Source of the DNA: Rhodococcus opacus B4
GTDB lineage: Bacteria > Actinomycetota > Actinomycetes > Mycobacteriales > Mycobacteriaceae
Assembly: GCF_000010805.1 (NCBI RefSeq)
Contig: NC_012522.1
Span: 310,001 to 374,000, forward strand
DNA length: 64,000 bases
Direction of reading: 5' to 3'
Shown: piece by piece, positions 43,991-52,704 of the stretch
Layout: every line of letters begins with the position of its first letter
Position numbering within the stretch: position 1 is the stretch's first letter
Position numbers and translations under genes: made by a program
Notes under the pieces: model-generated
What the model saw: the letters and a program-made list of their open reading frames with translations, nothing else
What the model was told of the DNA's origin: nothing
The model's database searches: none

Positions 43991-45025
43991 ATGACCGTAA
44001 GAATCGGAATTGTCGGGTACGGGCTCGGTGGCCGGTATTTCCACGCGCCGTTCATCGAGGCGGCAGAGGGAATCACCCTGGGCGGCATCGTGACCCGATC
44101 CGCCGACCGGGCCGCCCAGGCTGCCGCCGACTTCCCCGGAGTGCCCGTGTTCGCGAGCCTCGGCGAGCTCATCGACTCCGGCGTCGACGCCGTCACCATC
44201 ACCACGCCACCGCAGACGCGACGCGAACTCGTACTCGAGGCGGTCGGGCGGGGTGTGCACGTGGTCGCGGACAAGCCGTTCGCGCCGGATGTCGCGATGG
44301 CCCGCGAGTTGGTCGCGGCCGGCGACGAAGCCGGGGTGCTGCTCAGCGTCTTTCACAACCGTCGATACGACGCCGATATCCGCACGCTGAAGTCGGTGCT
44401 GCCGCGACTCGGCGACATCTGGCGGGTCGAGTCGCATTTCGACCTGGACGGCGCCGACACGCTCGAAGCGGGCCCGACCGGTGGACTGTTGCGGGACATC
44501 GGCGCACACGTCGTCGACCAGGTGCTGTGGTTGCTCGGTCCGGCCGAGCGGGTGGACGCACATCTCGATTACGTCGACCGACCGGAGGGACGCACCGACG
44601 CCGGCTTCGTCGTCAACATCACTCACCGCAGTGGCGTCTATTCGACGGTCTCGTCGACCAAGGTCAACCATTTCGAGGGGCGACGGCTGCGCGCGTTCGG
44701 CAGTGCCGGCAGCTATGTTGCGGACGGTACGGACGTCCAGGCGCAGGCCCTCTTCGCGGGGACGCGGCCGGTCGACGACCCTACCGGGTGGGGTCTCGAA
44801 CGACCGGAACGGTGGGGTGTCCTGCACACGGCGGAGGGACCGGAGACGATCCCGTCGCAGCGGGGTGCGTATCAGGACTATTACAGGGAGTTCGCGGCCG
44901 CGGTGGCCGGCGCAGCCCCGCAGCCGGTTCCGGCTCGCACCGCACTCGGCACCATCGCGGTGCTGGCGGCGGCACGTGAGGCCGCCGAGACCGGCCGCAC
45001 GGTCGTCGTCGCACCCGCCGACTGA
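43991..45025 (+). CDS. Gfo/Idh/MocA family oxidoreductase
   Basis: 344 residues. N-terminal Rossmann fold (VRIGIVGYGLGGRYFHAPFI), then LVLEAVGRGVHVVADKPFAP with the conserved EKP-type Lys as DKP. The C-terminal substrate domain follows, with GGLLRDIGAHVVDQVLWLLG. Usual NAD(P)-dependent sugar or inositol dehydrogenase family; the substrate is unknown and no sugar genes are adjacent. Confidence 0.88.
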   Translation: MTVRIGIVGYGLGGRYFHAPFIEAAEGITLGGIVTRSADRAAQAAADFPGVPVFASLGELIDSGVDAVTITTPPQTRRELVLEAVGRGVHVVADKPFAPDVAMARELVAAGDEAGVLLSVFHNRRYDADIRTLKSVLPRLGDIWRVESHFDLDGADTLEAGPTGGLLRDIGAHVVDQVLWLLGPAERVDAHLDYVDRPEGRTDAGFVVNITHRSGVYSTVSSTKVNHFEGRRLRAFGSAGSYVADGTDVQAQALFAGTRPVDDPTGWGLERPERWGVLHTAEGPETIPSQRGAYQDYYREFAAAVAGAAPQPVPARTALGTIAVLAAAREAAETGRTVVVAPAD

Positions 45026-45040
45026 CCGGCGGCGCCCCGC

Positions 45041-45844
45041 TCAGCGTGCCGAGTCGAGGAACTCGGCGACAGCCGTGTTGAACGATTCCGGTCGCTCCAT
45101 GTTCGTCGCGTGGCCCGCCCGCGGGATGACGGTCGACGCCCCCTTCGCCGCCAACGCCGCAGCCACCTCCGCGTGCGCCGGTGGCCAGAGCTCGCTCTCG
45201 GAACCCGCGACGAAAAGCACCGGAAGGCCGCTCGAGCGGATGGCCGGACGCCAATCGCGTTGTGCGTGATCGTTCAACAGTGCGAGTTCCGGTTGCGACA
45301 GTTTCCAGTCGACGCGGCCCATCGCGGCGATGAAGCGGACCAACCGCATCCCGCGCCGCCAGATCGGGGTGCCGTGCCCGGTCGAGGGAATCCCGTCCGC
45401 GAAGAACGTGTCCGCCTCGTCCCCGCCGTAACCGTAGAACCCGTACTCCCAATCCGGTGTGTTGAGCATCCTGGGTGTCTGGTCGACCACGACGGCGGCG
45501 CGAAGCCGCCCAGTGCCGTAGGTGTCGACATACGACCAGATCGTGTTCCCGCCCATCGAGCCACCGATCATCGCCGCATCCTGCAGGTCGAGTTCCTCGA
45601 GGAGCGCGTGCACCTGATCGGCCCGTGTCTGCATCGTCGTTCCGTGCGGCATGGCCGGAGCGGTCCCGTGACCCGGCAGATCGACGGCGACGACGCGGTG
45701 GCCGGCCCCGATCAGCGACGGGATCTGATAGCGCCACGAGGTTGCGGGCGCCTTGAACCCTGCCAGCAAGATCACGTTCGACGACCGGCCGTCACCGTGC
45801 ACGGTGTAGTCGATTCGATCCCCTCCGGATTCGATGAATGGCAC
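45041..45844 (-). CDS. Alpha/beta hydrolase, serine nucleophile
   Basis: 267 residues starting at GTG (PFIESGGDRIDYTVHGDG). Nucleophile elbow GGSMGGNT with Ser, oxyanion region LLAGFKAPATSW, acid in VAGSESELWPP-type segment, catalytic His in PRAGHATNMERP. Typical carboxylesterase/lactonase type. It is convergent with the oxidoreductase. The longer frame upstream has no protein-like features. Confidence 0.83.
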   Translation of the reverse strand: MPFIESGGDRIDYTVHGDGRSSNVILLAGFKAPATSWRYQIPSLIGAGHRVVAVDLPGHGTAPAMPHGTTMQTRADQVHALLEELDLQDAAMIGGSMGGNTIWSYVDTYGTGRLRAAVVVDQTPRMLNTPDWEYGFYGYGGDEADTFFADGIPSTGHGTPIWRRGMRLVRFIAAMGRVDWKLSQPELALLNDHAQRDWRPAIRSSGLPVLFVAGSESELWPPAHAEVAAALAAKGASTVIPRAGHATNMERPESFNTAVAEFLDSAR

Positions 45845-46079
45845 CCGTTTCCCCCGCCCTCGAATTCCTGCCAGGCGGCACTGTGCCTCCTGCGTCACTG
45901 CGACGGTAGTGCAACGCGAGCGAGCAAGCCATGGAGAACTTCTCCACTGCATACGGACTCCGGTGTGGAGTTCAGCGCGACGGTGTGGGTGGGCTCTCAA
46001 CTGTTGACGTAATTTCTACTACTACCTGATCCTTCCTATTACTGTCGGTTCATGCGGATCGGTGAGGCGGCAACAACAT

Positions 46080-47035
46080 GGGCATGTCCGTGGTGGGGTC
46101 CGGCAGGCCGCATCGGGGTCCGGTTACCTTCTCGGCGTTCAGGTTCCGGTCGACGAGTCTTCGATCGGCAGGATCGCGCTATCAATTGGGTCGACCTGTG
46201 TTCGGGCCGACGGGCGGAAGCGTTGTCTTGCCGGGTGTCCGGCTCGACCGGCCAGGAACCCTCACTCTCCGATCAGGAAACGATGTTGAGTGTGCGTGCC
46301 ACCGGCCGGGCCTGCCGGGATCGTTGTTCCGGTTTACGGGAGAGACTCGAGCGGGCGTGAATCCGGATGCGTCACGACGCAGCCACCGGCCGGTTCGCGG
46401 TGGTGCCAGTGGTGGCGAGATCGGTTGGCGCAACTCGCCGCCTCCGCCGAACCCGAGGTCCGCGCACAACTCGACGCGAAAATCGCCGTCCTCGACGAGC
46501 ACCGCACCGCGGTGGGCCTCAAACGGGGAAAAATCAACCGAGAACTGGCCTTCCACTTCGCCCGCCAGACCGCCGACTATGCCGCCGCGGCGGGCGCGAC
46601 GGTGATCGCGGTGTTGGACCTGACCACCCTCGAGGCCCGCGGGCACGGCCGGGTCAACAACAATCGGGCCGCGCAGTCCGCCCGCCGAAAGGCGGTCACT
46701 GCGCTCGCTCATACCGCCGCGGGTGTCGGCATCGCGGTGGTGTCGGTGGGGCCCGCGGATCCTCCGCGCGGTGTCCGGGTTGCGACGCACCCCTCGCACG
46801 CCCCGGCGGCTATCACGCCGCGTGGTGTTCAGGTTGCCGGGTCGGCGGCAACCGCGACCACATCGCCGGAGTGAACCTGGCCAAACGCGCACTCCTCGGC
46901 AAAGGCAAGGTGACCCGGCGGCGGGGGCAGATGCCCACGGTCCGGGTCACCGAGCACGCGCCGGTCCGCCGGTCCCGGGACAAGACCGGTCCGACACCGC
47001 GTCCGCCGCGGCACCGCCGGGTCCGCCACAGCCTG
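46080..47035 (+). pseudogene. Degraded TnpB-like transposase
   Basis: From about 46460 a TnpB C-terminal half is readable: HRTAVGLKRGKINRELAFHF, ATVIAVLDLTTLEARGHGRV, NNRAAQSARRKAVTALAHTA. At about 46750 (GGGGCCC) the frame shifts; the other frame continues GSSARCPGCDAPLARPGG, WCSGCRVGGNRDHIAGVNLA (zinc ribbon and last Asp). The central RuvC Glu position appears replaced (VLDL instead of an E-D pair). No intact N-terminal half can be read. This is the actinobacterial TnpB variety. It should be inactive. Flanking 46001-46080 is AT-richer than its surroundings. Confidence 0.7.
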
Positions 47036-47321
47036 CCCACCACAACACCGGGGTTGGGGGTGACTCCGAACAGATATGTTCCTGCACTCGAAGCGTCGGT
47101 GTGGGACACGGTCCAACCCACACCACCTCACGGTGATACGGGTAGCCGTGAAGTACATACATCTCCCACGCCAGCCACGTCAGTGGGGGGAAGTATGAGA
47201 TCTATGTAGACGCTACGCCTGCTGGATTCCTGGACCGCCCGGTGTAACGTTCCGGGCCCTCACGGACACCATTCGAGTAGTTGTGGACGTCGGGTCCACG
47301 CATTCGGACAGGACACTAGAA
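47036..47321. other. Intergenic segment holding the putative right end of the degraded TnpB element
   Basis: No gene seen. Inverted segments such as CACGGTGATACGGGTAGCCGTG suggest structured RNA remains after the TnpB remnant; that element's 3' end may lie near 47200. The promoter of the next exported protein should be between 47220 and 47320. Confidence 0.3.
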
Positions 47322-47660
47322 ATGCACACCTCACTTCACCACGAGGCTTCCCACGCGTCGAATCGTTCGGGCGCAGTGAACACTCTCCGTCGGGTTCCGC
47401 TGCGTAACCGGTTCGTCACTGTCGTGGCCGCCGCCGCTCTCGCCGTCGTCCCTGTCGGGTCGGCCACCGCCGTCGCGGCGGCCCCCGAACTCCCGGCGAC
47501 GACAGTCTCCGCGCCGACGATTCCCGGCGACCGCGGCGACAACGGTGACGGCCCCCGCCATGATCGCCAACGCGACCAACGGCAGGAGCGCAGGGATCAG
47601 GGCATGACGCTCGACGAACTCCTCGTCGGGTGGAACAGCAGCCAGATTCATCAGTTCTGA
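47322..47660 (+). CDS. Small exported protein, 112 aa
   Basis: From ATG at 47322 the protein begins with a 25-residue hydrophilic stretch, then RNRFVTVVAAAALAVVPVGS as the hydrophobic core and AVAAAPELPA as a likely cleavage region. The mature part is Asp/Arg/Gln-rich (RHDRQRDQRQERRDQG) and ends MTLDELLVGWNSSQIHQF. The long N-region makes the start uncertain. It overlaps the convergent DUF6194 gene by 10 bases. Unknown function. Confidence 0.6.
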   Translation: MHTSLHHEASHASNRSGAVNTLRRVPLRNRFVTVVAAAALAVVPVGSATAVAAAPELPATTVSAPTIPGDRGDNGDGPRHDRQRDQRQERRDQGMTLDELLVGWNSSQIHQF

Positions 47661-48133
47661 CGACGCACGGCATCTGCTCTTCGCTCGTACCTCGATCGGG
47701 CCAGGGCGTGTGCCGTGCACAGTAACTCGCGGGTGAGTCGACCGGTGCGTGGGCCGGGATTCACGATTGCCAGCCACGCCGCGGAGCCATACACGGGGTG
47801 AGCGATGACCGTGTCGGATGCGCCGGCGTCGGTGTGGGCTGGTCCGGGCTCTCGCGGTGCGCGGCCGAGCGTCGCGAGGAACGCCTCCTTCCCGGCGTGG
47901 ATATTCACTCGGAAGGCACCCGCACGGTCGAGCCGCGAATCTTCGTCGCCCGGATAGTTCTTCGTGACGATCGTGGCGAACGGCTGGGTCGTCGTCGGAA
48001 CGACCCCATCCGGCGAGTAGTAGAAGAAGGTGTCGCCCCAGCTGATCTCCGGCGAGCCGTCACCCGGGACCGGCCTGAGGGTGAGGACGTCGTCGAGACC
48101 TTCCACGAAGTCGATGATGTCGTCTATCGTCAT
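47651..48133 (-). CDS. DUF6194-family protein
   Basis: 160 residues: MTIDDIIDFVEGLDDVLTLR, SWGDTFFYYSPDGVVPTTTQ, PFATIVTKNYPGDEDSRLDR, RVNIHAGKEAF. This is the short DUF6194 domain, common in actinobacteria, of unknown biochemical function. It has a similar look to MmcQ/YjbR-like nucleic-acid-free proteins used in stress. It is divergent from a MerR-family gene. Confidence 0.75.
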   Translation of the reverse strand: MTIDDIIDFVEGLDDVLTLRPVPGDGSPEISWGDTFFYYSPDGVVPTTTQPFATIVTKNYPGDEDSRLDRAGAFRVNIHAGKEAFLATLGRAPREPGPAHTDAGASDTVIAHPVYGSAAWLAIVNPGPRTGRLTRELLCTAHALARSRYERRADAVRRQN

Positions 48134-48210
48134 GCTTCCAGCGTTTCATTGAAGCGCTGGTGGAGACCTGGTACAGAATGTGCAGGAGAAACAGGGGGTC
48201 GAGTCTCCAC

Positions 48211-48960
48211 ATGCCGAAGTTCCGAACCGTGGACGTGGCCCGCCGTGCCGGGTACTCCGTCCAGCAGATCCGCAACCTCGAACGCGCCGGTGTGCTGCCT
48301 CCCGCGACCCGCACGGCCACCGGGTTCCGCGTCTACACCGAGGTGCAGCTGCAGTCCGCGCTGGCCTATCGAGAACTCGCCGTGGCGGTCGGGCCGGTCG
48401 AAGCCAAACGGATCGTTCGCAGCGTGCACACGTGCCCGGCCGCGGCGACGGTCGCTCTCCTCGACGCCGCACACGCCCGGCTCCACACCGAACGCGCCGA
48501 GCTCGCGCTGGCAAAGGATGCCGCCGCGGTGATCTCCGCCGAGCAGATCGAGGACGTGCGAGCATCCGACTGGATGAGCGTGGCCGAACTCGCCGCCGCG
48601 CTCGGTGTCCGCACCTCCACGTTGCGACACTGGGATACAGAAGAACTCGTCATCCCCGACCGAAAGGCACCCACGCGAGAACGCCGATACTCCCCGTCCC
48701 AGGTCCGCGACGCCCGCATCGTGCATCAGCTACGCAAAGCCGGATACCGCATCGCACCCCTTCGCGCCGTGATGGCACAACTGCGGCGCCCGGCCGGATC
48801 GGGCGACATCGGCGTCGCACTCGCCGTCCGTGACGAGACCCTCACGGGCCGCTCCAGGGCCCTGGTCGACGCAACCGCGGCGCTCGCCGGGCTGCTGCCG
48901 CCGTCCGGGGTCAGTCCGCGCGCGACAGCACCGCAACCAGAAAATCGGAGTCGTCGGTGA
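48211..48960 (+). CDS. Transcriptional regulator with two tandem MerR-type HTH domains
   Basis: 249 residues from MPKFRTVDVARRAG. The first MerR helix-turn-helix is at 1-75 (RTVDVARRAGYSVQQIRNLE, RAGVLPPATRTATGFRVYTE). A second complete one is at about 110-190 (MSVAELAAALGVRTSTLRHW, DTEELVIPDRKAPTRERRYS). There is no obvious effector domain. Doubling of MerR domains in one chain is uncommon and suggests binding to two half-sites by a monomer. It is divergent from DUF6194. The 3' end overlaps the convergent methyltransferase gene by 50 bases. Confidence 0.8.
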   Translation: MPKFRTVDVARRAGYSVQQIRNLERAGVLPPATRTATGFRVYTEVQLQSALAYRELAVAVGPVEAKRIVRSVHTCPAAATVALLDAAHARLHTERAELALAKDAAAVISAEQIEDVRASDWMSVAELAAALGVRTSTLRHWDTEELVIPDRKAPTRERRYSPSQVRDARIVHQLRKAGYRIAPLRAVMAQLRRPAGSGDIGVALAVRDETLTGRSRALVDATAALAGLLPPSGVSPRATAPQPENRSRR

Positions 48961-49540
48961 ACGGGCGCAGATCCCACGTCGAGAGCAGCAGGTCCACCGT
49001 CAGACCGTTGGCTCCGGCATCCGCCATGAATTGCGGGAACTCGTAGCCCCGGTCGGCGCCGAACCCGACGATCAGCCGGCCGGTCGGGGCGAGATGAGCA
49101 GCGAATCCCGCCAGCACCGACTCCCGGGTCGACGGTGCCAGGAAGGTCATCACGTTGCCCGCGCACACGATCACGTCGAAATCGGCCGCGACACCGCGAG
49201 AGGGCAGGTCCAATTCCGCGAGGTCACCGACCAGCCACGTCGGGCCGGGGTGATCCTCCTCCGCGACCCCGATCAGCACCGGGTCGACATCGACCCCGAC
49301 CACGACATGACCCGCATCGTGCAGATAGCCACCGAGCCGGCCCAGTCCGCAGCCCGCATCGAGAACCCGGCCGCCACGGCCCAGCATCGCATCGACCAGC
49401 CGGGCCTCGCCCACGATGTCCTGGCCCTTCGCCTCCATCGCCCGGAACCGTTCGACATACCACGCCGAATGCCCCGGATCGGCCGCGGTGATCTCCTCCC
49501 ACCGGCTGGGAGTGCGTCCACTGGGGGTTCGTTCGCTCAT
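48911..49540 (-). CDS. SAM-dependent methyltransferase
   Basis: 209 residues from MSERTPSGRTPSRWEEITAA (GAGGAGGA upstream). Class I methyltransferase: motif I RVLDAGCGLGRLGGYL, Asp in VVGVDVDPVLI, motif IV DFDVIVCAGNVMTFL. The target is unknown. Its start region precedes the divergent SnoaL-like gene by 125 bases. Confidence 0.85.
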   Translation of the reverse strand: MSERTPSGRTPSRWEEITAADPGHSAWYVERFRAMEAKGQDIVGEARLVDAMLGRGGRVLDAGCGLGRLGGYLHDAGHVVVGVDVDPVLIGVAEEDHPGPTWLVGDLAELDLPSRGVAADFDVIVCAGNVMTFLAPSTRESVLAGFAAHLAPTGRLIVGFGADRGYEFPQFMADAGANGLTVDLLLSTWDLRPFTDDSDFLVAVLSRAD

Positions 49541-49665
49541 TGTCGATTCCTCCTCGATCAGGCCCGCTCGAGCCAGTGCCACCGTAGCGAACCCGGTGCG
49601 CGCGAAAAGTCTCGATCAGCGGGAGCCGAGGCCCACCCGGCGCGGCCTACGGGGAGTATCGAGCC

Positions 49666-50085
49666 ATGCCCGAGTCTCCTCCCGACCGTGTCCAGATCAC
49701 CGATCGCCTGCACGTCGTGGCAAACCTGCTCGACACGAGGGACTGGCCGGGGTTCGCCGCAACCCTCACCGAGGACGTCGTGGCCTACGGCCGCACGGGG
49801 CCTGCGGCCGTGGTCGCGCGCGTGCGATCCCACCTCGACGTCTGCGGCACCACCCAGCACCTGCTGGGCAACATCCGCATCGACCTCGACGGCGACACGG
49901 CCCGCACGACGTCCTACTTCCGGGCATTTCACCTCGGCCTCGGCGACCGAGCCGGCGCGTCGTACGAATGCCTCGGCGAATACCGGGACCAGTGGCGGCG
50001 CGGCCCGTCGGGCTGGTTGCTGTCGGGGCGCGTGATCGATGTTCGCGCCGAAATCGGCGACCGGAGTGTCATCGCGCCCCGATGA
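49666..50085 (+). CDS. SnoaL-like (NTF2-fold) protein
   Basis: 139 residues: RVQITDRLHVVANLLDTRDW, FAATLTEDVVAYGRTGPAAV, TQHLLGNIRIDLDGDTARTT, SYFRAFHLGLG. This is the usual SnoaL/limonene-epoxide-hydrolase type of cone-shaped domain; enzymatic activity is not shown. It has no operon partner in its own direction. Confidence 0.8.
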   Translation: MPESPPDRVQITDRLHVVANLLDTRDWPGFAATLTEDVVAYGRTGPAAVVARVRSHLDVCGTTQHLLGNIRIDLDGDTARTTSYFRAFHLGLGDRAGASYECLGEYRDQWRRGPSGWLLSGRVIDVRAEIGDRSVIAPR

Positions 50086-50098
50086 CCGGTCGCACGGC

Positions 50099-51187
50099 TC
50101 AGTCGTGTTCCCGGCACACCGCGGAGTCCGGATCCGGTGCGCAGATCTGCTGCCAGGTGTAGAAGCCGGAGTTGACCACCACGTGGAGGTTGTCCTGCGT
50201 GATGTTCTGGACGGGCAGAAAAACCGTCGGCACCGCCATGTACTGGTTGTCGATCGTGCCGTTGATCATGTTCTCGGGTAGGTCGGCGCCGTGCAGGATC
50301 GACGTGGTCAGCTGCGCAGCGACCTTCGCCTGGTCGGATAGATTCTTGAAGATCGTGTTGTCGAGGGTGCCCTGGGCGATGAGTTGCAGCGCAGCGAGAT
50401 TGGCGTCCTGTCCCCCGGTCACGGGTATCCGTCCGGCCAGCCCGCGGCCGGCCAGGGCGGCGACAATTCCGCCCGCCAGATCGTCGTTCATGGTGACGAA
50501 CAGATCGACGTCGTTGTTCTCCCGGGTCAGGCATTCCTCTGCGAACGCCTGGCCCTCGGCCGGGTCCCAGTCGTCGATCGCGGTCTCGCAGACCACACGG
50601 ATCTTGCGGCTGCCGATGAGCGGCTGCAGATACTCGTTCTGCCCGAGCTGAAATTGGCGGGTCCCGTATTCACCGAGATTTCCCTCTACCCGGGCGATCT
50701 TCAGACCGTCGCCGGGCATCGCCGCGATCAGATCCGCGGCGCGACTTCCCTGCCGTCGGCCGACCTCGAGCGGATCGAAGATCACCTGAACCTCCGCGGG
50801 TCCGCCGACCGCGTCGTGGTCGTAGAGCACCACCGGAACGTTCGCGTCGGCGGCGGCGGTCAGCGCTCCCCCCGAGAATCTCGCGTCGGCGGAGATCAGG
50901 ACGAGCACAGCCGCGCCGTCCGCGATCGCCGACTCGACCTGGCTCTGCTGCCGGGCGGGATCACCCTCGGCGTTGCGGACCGTCACGGTGGCCTTGGGCG
51001 CGAACAGTTCGAGGAAGTCCGTGAACAAGGGTTCGTCTCGCTCGACGAAGCGGGTCGTCGTGGTGTTCGGCAGGAAGAAGTAGACCTTCTTCGCCGCGTC
51101 GTCGCCTGGCGGCGGGGCCGCGCACGCCCCGAGCACGGTGGCGGCGACCGTGACCGCGACACCGAATGCGCGCATCCTTGCGTTCAC
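50099..51187 (-). CDS. Orphan periplasmic sugar-type binding lipoprotein
   Basis: 362 residues. Lipoprotein signal MRAFGVAVTVAATVLGACAA. The mature protein is the ribose/xylose-binding fold (Peripla_BP_4): YFFLPNTTTTRFVERDEPLF, ADGAAVLVLISADARFSGGA, GQDANLAALQLIAQGTLDNT. No permease or ATPase is adjacent, so it is an orphan; it may serve a transporter elsewhere or act as a sensor. It is divergent from glnX with a palindrome-rich 137-base gap. The GTG start is weak; MRAF is an alternative. Confidence 0.8.
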   Translation of the reverse strand: MNARMRAFGVAVTVAATVLGACAAPPPGDDAAKKVYFFLPNTTTTRFVERDEPLFTDFLELFAPKATVTVRNAEGDPARQQSQVESAIADGAAVLVLISADARFSGGALTAAADANVPVVLYDHDAVGGPAEVQVIFDPLEVGRRQGSRAADLIAAMPGDGLKIARVEGNLGEYGTRQFQLGQNEYLQPLIGSRKIRVVCETAIDDWDPAEGQAFAEECLTRENNDVDLFVTMNDDLAGGIVAALAGRGLAGRIPVTGGQDANLAALQLIAQGTLDNTIFKNLSDQAKVAAQLTTSILHGADLPENMINGTIDNQYMAVPTVFLPVQNITQDNLHVVVNSGFYTWQQICAPDPDSAVCREHD

Positions 51188-51324
51188 GGGTTCGTCTTCA
51201 TGAGTCGAGGACCTCCAGGCCTCTCGTGCCTGGTGTGGGCATACCCACGGGCGTGGACGGCTACGCGTGCTCGTCGATGCTTTCGGTGTTTTCCGGCACC
51301 GATCGGCGCACACTGAGTGCAGGG
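51188..51324. promoter_or_regulatory. Divergent control region between binding protein gene and glnX
   Basis: Two perfect short inverted repeats occur side by side: CCAGGC-7-GCCTGG at 51215-51233 and GTGGG-CATA-CCCAC at 51235-51248. They lie midway between the divergent starts and may be operator or hairpin elements. Confidence 0.45.
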
Positions 51325-52704
51325 ATGGAGGAGGAGAGGGTGTTCGACCAGGACCGCGGCACCGTATCCAGCGGAGAGCGTGACACTTCGCCGGCGGACG
51401 AGCATCTCCTGAAAGAATCCCTGCTCGTCGAACCGGAGATCCGCCGACGTCCGTGGCGCGAATTCCTGGAGTCGACGCCCGGGCGCCTGTCCGTCCTTGC
51501 TGTCGTTCTCGTCGCGGTGGCGCTGACGGCCGGTGTCGTGACATCCGCGGTGATCGGCGCGCGGCAGCAGCGGATGGAAACCCTTCGCGCCCATACCGAA
51601 CCGCTGGCGGACGCCGCGCAGAACCTGTTCAGTTCACTGTCGATCGCCGACGCCGCCGCGACGTCGTCGTTCATCGCGGGCGCCATCGAACCGCTCGCGG
51701 TCCGCGACCGGTACAACCAGGCGATCGGCGACGCATCGAACGCGCTCGTCACCGCGTCGTACGGGGTCACCTCCGGTGACGTGGGATCGCTGCGCCTGCT
51801 CACCGAGATGTCGCGGCACCTCGCCGTCTACACGGACCTGGTGGCAACCGCACGGTCCAACGACTCCGCGGGAAATCCGGTCGGGGTGGCGTACCTGGGA
51901 ACCGCGTCGGCCCTGATGCAGGACACCATCCTGCCGCTGGCCGAACGGCTCTACAGTGATCAGGCCGGCGCGGTCGCCGACACCCAGTCCCACACCGCGC
52001 GACTGCCCGTCACCGCCATCGTGGTTGCCTCGGCAGGGGTAGTCGTCCTCGCGGTCGCGCACGCGTATGTGGCGCATCGGAGTCGCCGTCGGGTGAATCC
52101 GGGCCTGGCGTGCGCGACGGTCCTGCTCGCTGCGCTGGTCGTGTGGATCGTGGTCGCGGGACTGTTGTCGACGTCGGCGAGCGAACGCGCGCGCCTCGAC
52201 GGCGCCGAACCTCTCGCGGCGGTTACGAAGGCGCGGATCCTTGCGCAGCAGGCGCGCGCTGACGAGACGCTCGGCCTGCTCCGGCCGGGTTTCGATCCGA
52301 CGGGCAGCGACTACACCCGGCACACGGACGCCCTTGCCGCGATTCTGAACTCGGACGCATCACCGGACGCCGTCGACGTGCCGGCCATCGACGATGCTTC
52401 CGCTGCCTTCGAGGGATGGCGGAGTGCGCATCGGGAACTGCAGCGCAGGCTTGCCGACGGCGACTTCCAGGGCGCGGCGGACATCGCGGTCGGCCCGGGA
52501 TCGACGGCGTCGACGGCCCAGTTCCGGACTCTCGACGAATCGCTCGAAGACGCCATCATCGCGCTGCGTGCCGACGAACTCGACGCGATGCGTGAGTCGT
52601 ACCGGACGATGGCGGCGCTCGCCGTGGGCGCCGTCGTGCTCGCCGTTTCCGCGGCGCTGGCCGTGATCGCGGGTATCGAACCCAGAGTGAGTGAGTATCA
52701 CTGA
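51325..52704 (+). CDS. glnX: GlnX-like four-span membrane protein
   Basis: 459 residues; ATG at 51325, with GTG at 51340 behind GGAGG as an alternative. Four transmembrane spans at about 55-77, 229-250, 260-283 and 430-452 leave two extracytoplasmic loops (150-170 residues each), rich in charged helices, as in chemoreceptor-like sensors. The layout matches GlnX (Rv0412c) of the mycobacterial GlnX-GlnH-PknG amino-acid sensing pathway. In that system the external domains contact GlnH and the signal reaches PknG inside. Here glnH overlaps it by one base, and pknG is missing. Confidence 0.72.
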   Translation: MEEERVFDQDRGTVSSGERDTSPADEHLLKESLLVEPEIRRRPWREFLESTPGRLSVLAVVLVAVALTAGVVTSAVIGARQQRMETLRAHTEPLADAAQNLFSSLSIADAAATSSFIAGAIEPLAVRDRYNQAIGDASNALVTASYGVTSGDVGSLRLLTEMSRHLAVYTDLVATARSNDSAGNPVGVAYLGTASALMQDTILPLAERLYSDQAGAVADTQSHTARLPVTAIVVASAGVVVLAVAHAYVAHRSRRRVNPGLACATVLLAALVVWIVVAGLLSTSASERARLDGAEPLAAVTKARILAQQARADETLGLLRPGFDPTGSDYTRHTDALAAILNSDASPDAVDVPAIDDASAAFEGWRSAHRELQRRLADGDFQGAADIAVGPGSTASTAQFRTLDESLEDAIIALRADELDAMRESYRTMAALAVGAVVLAVSAALAVIAGIEPRVSEYH

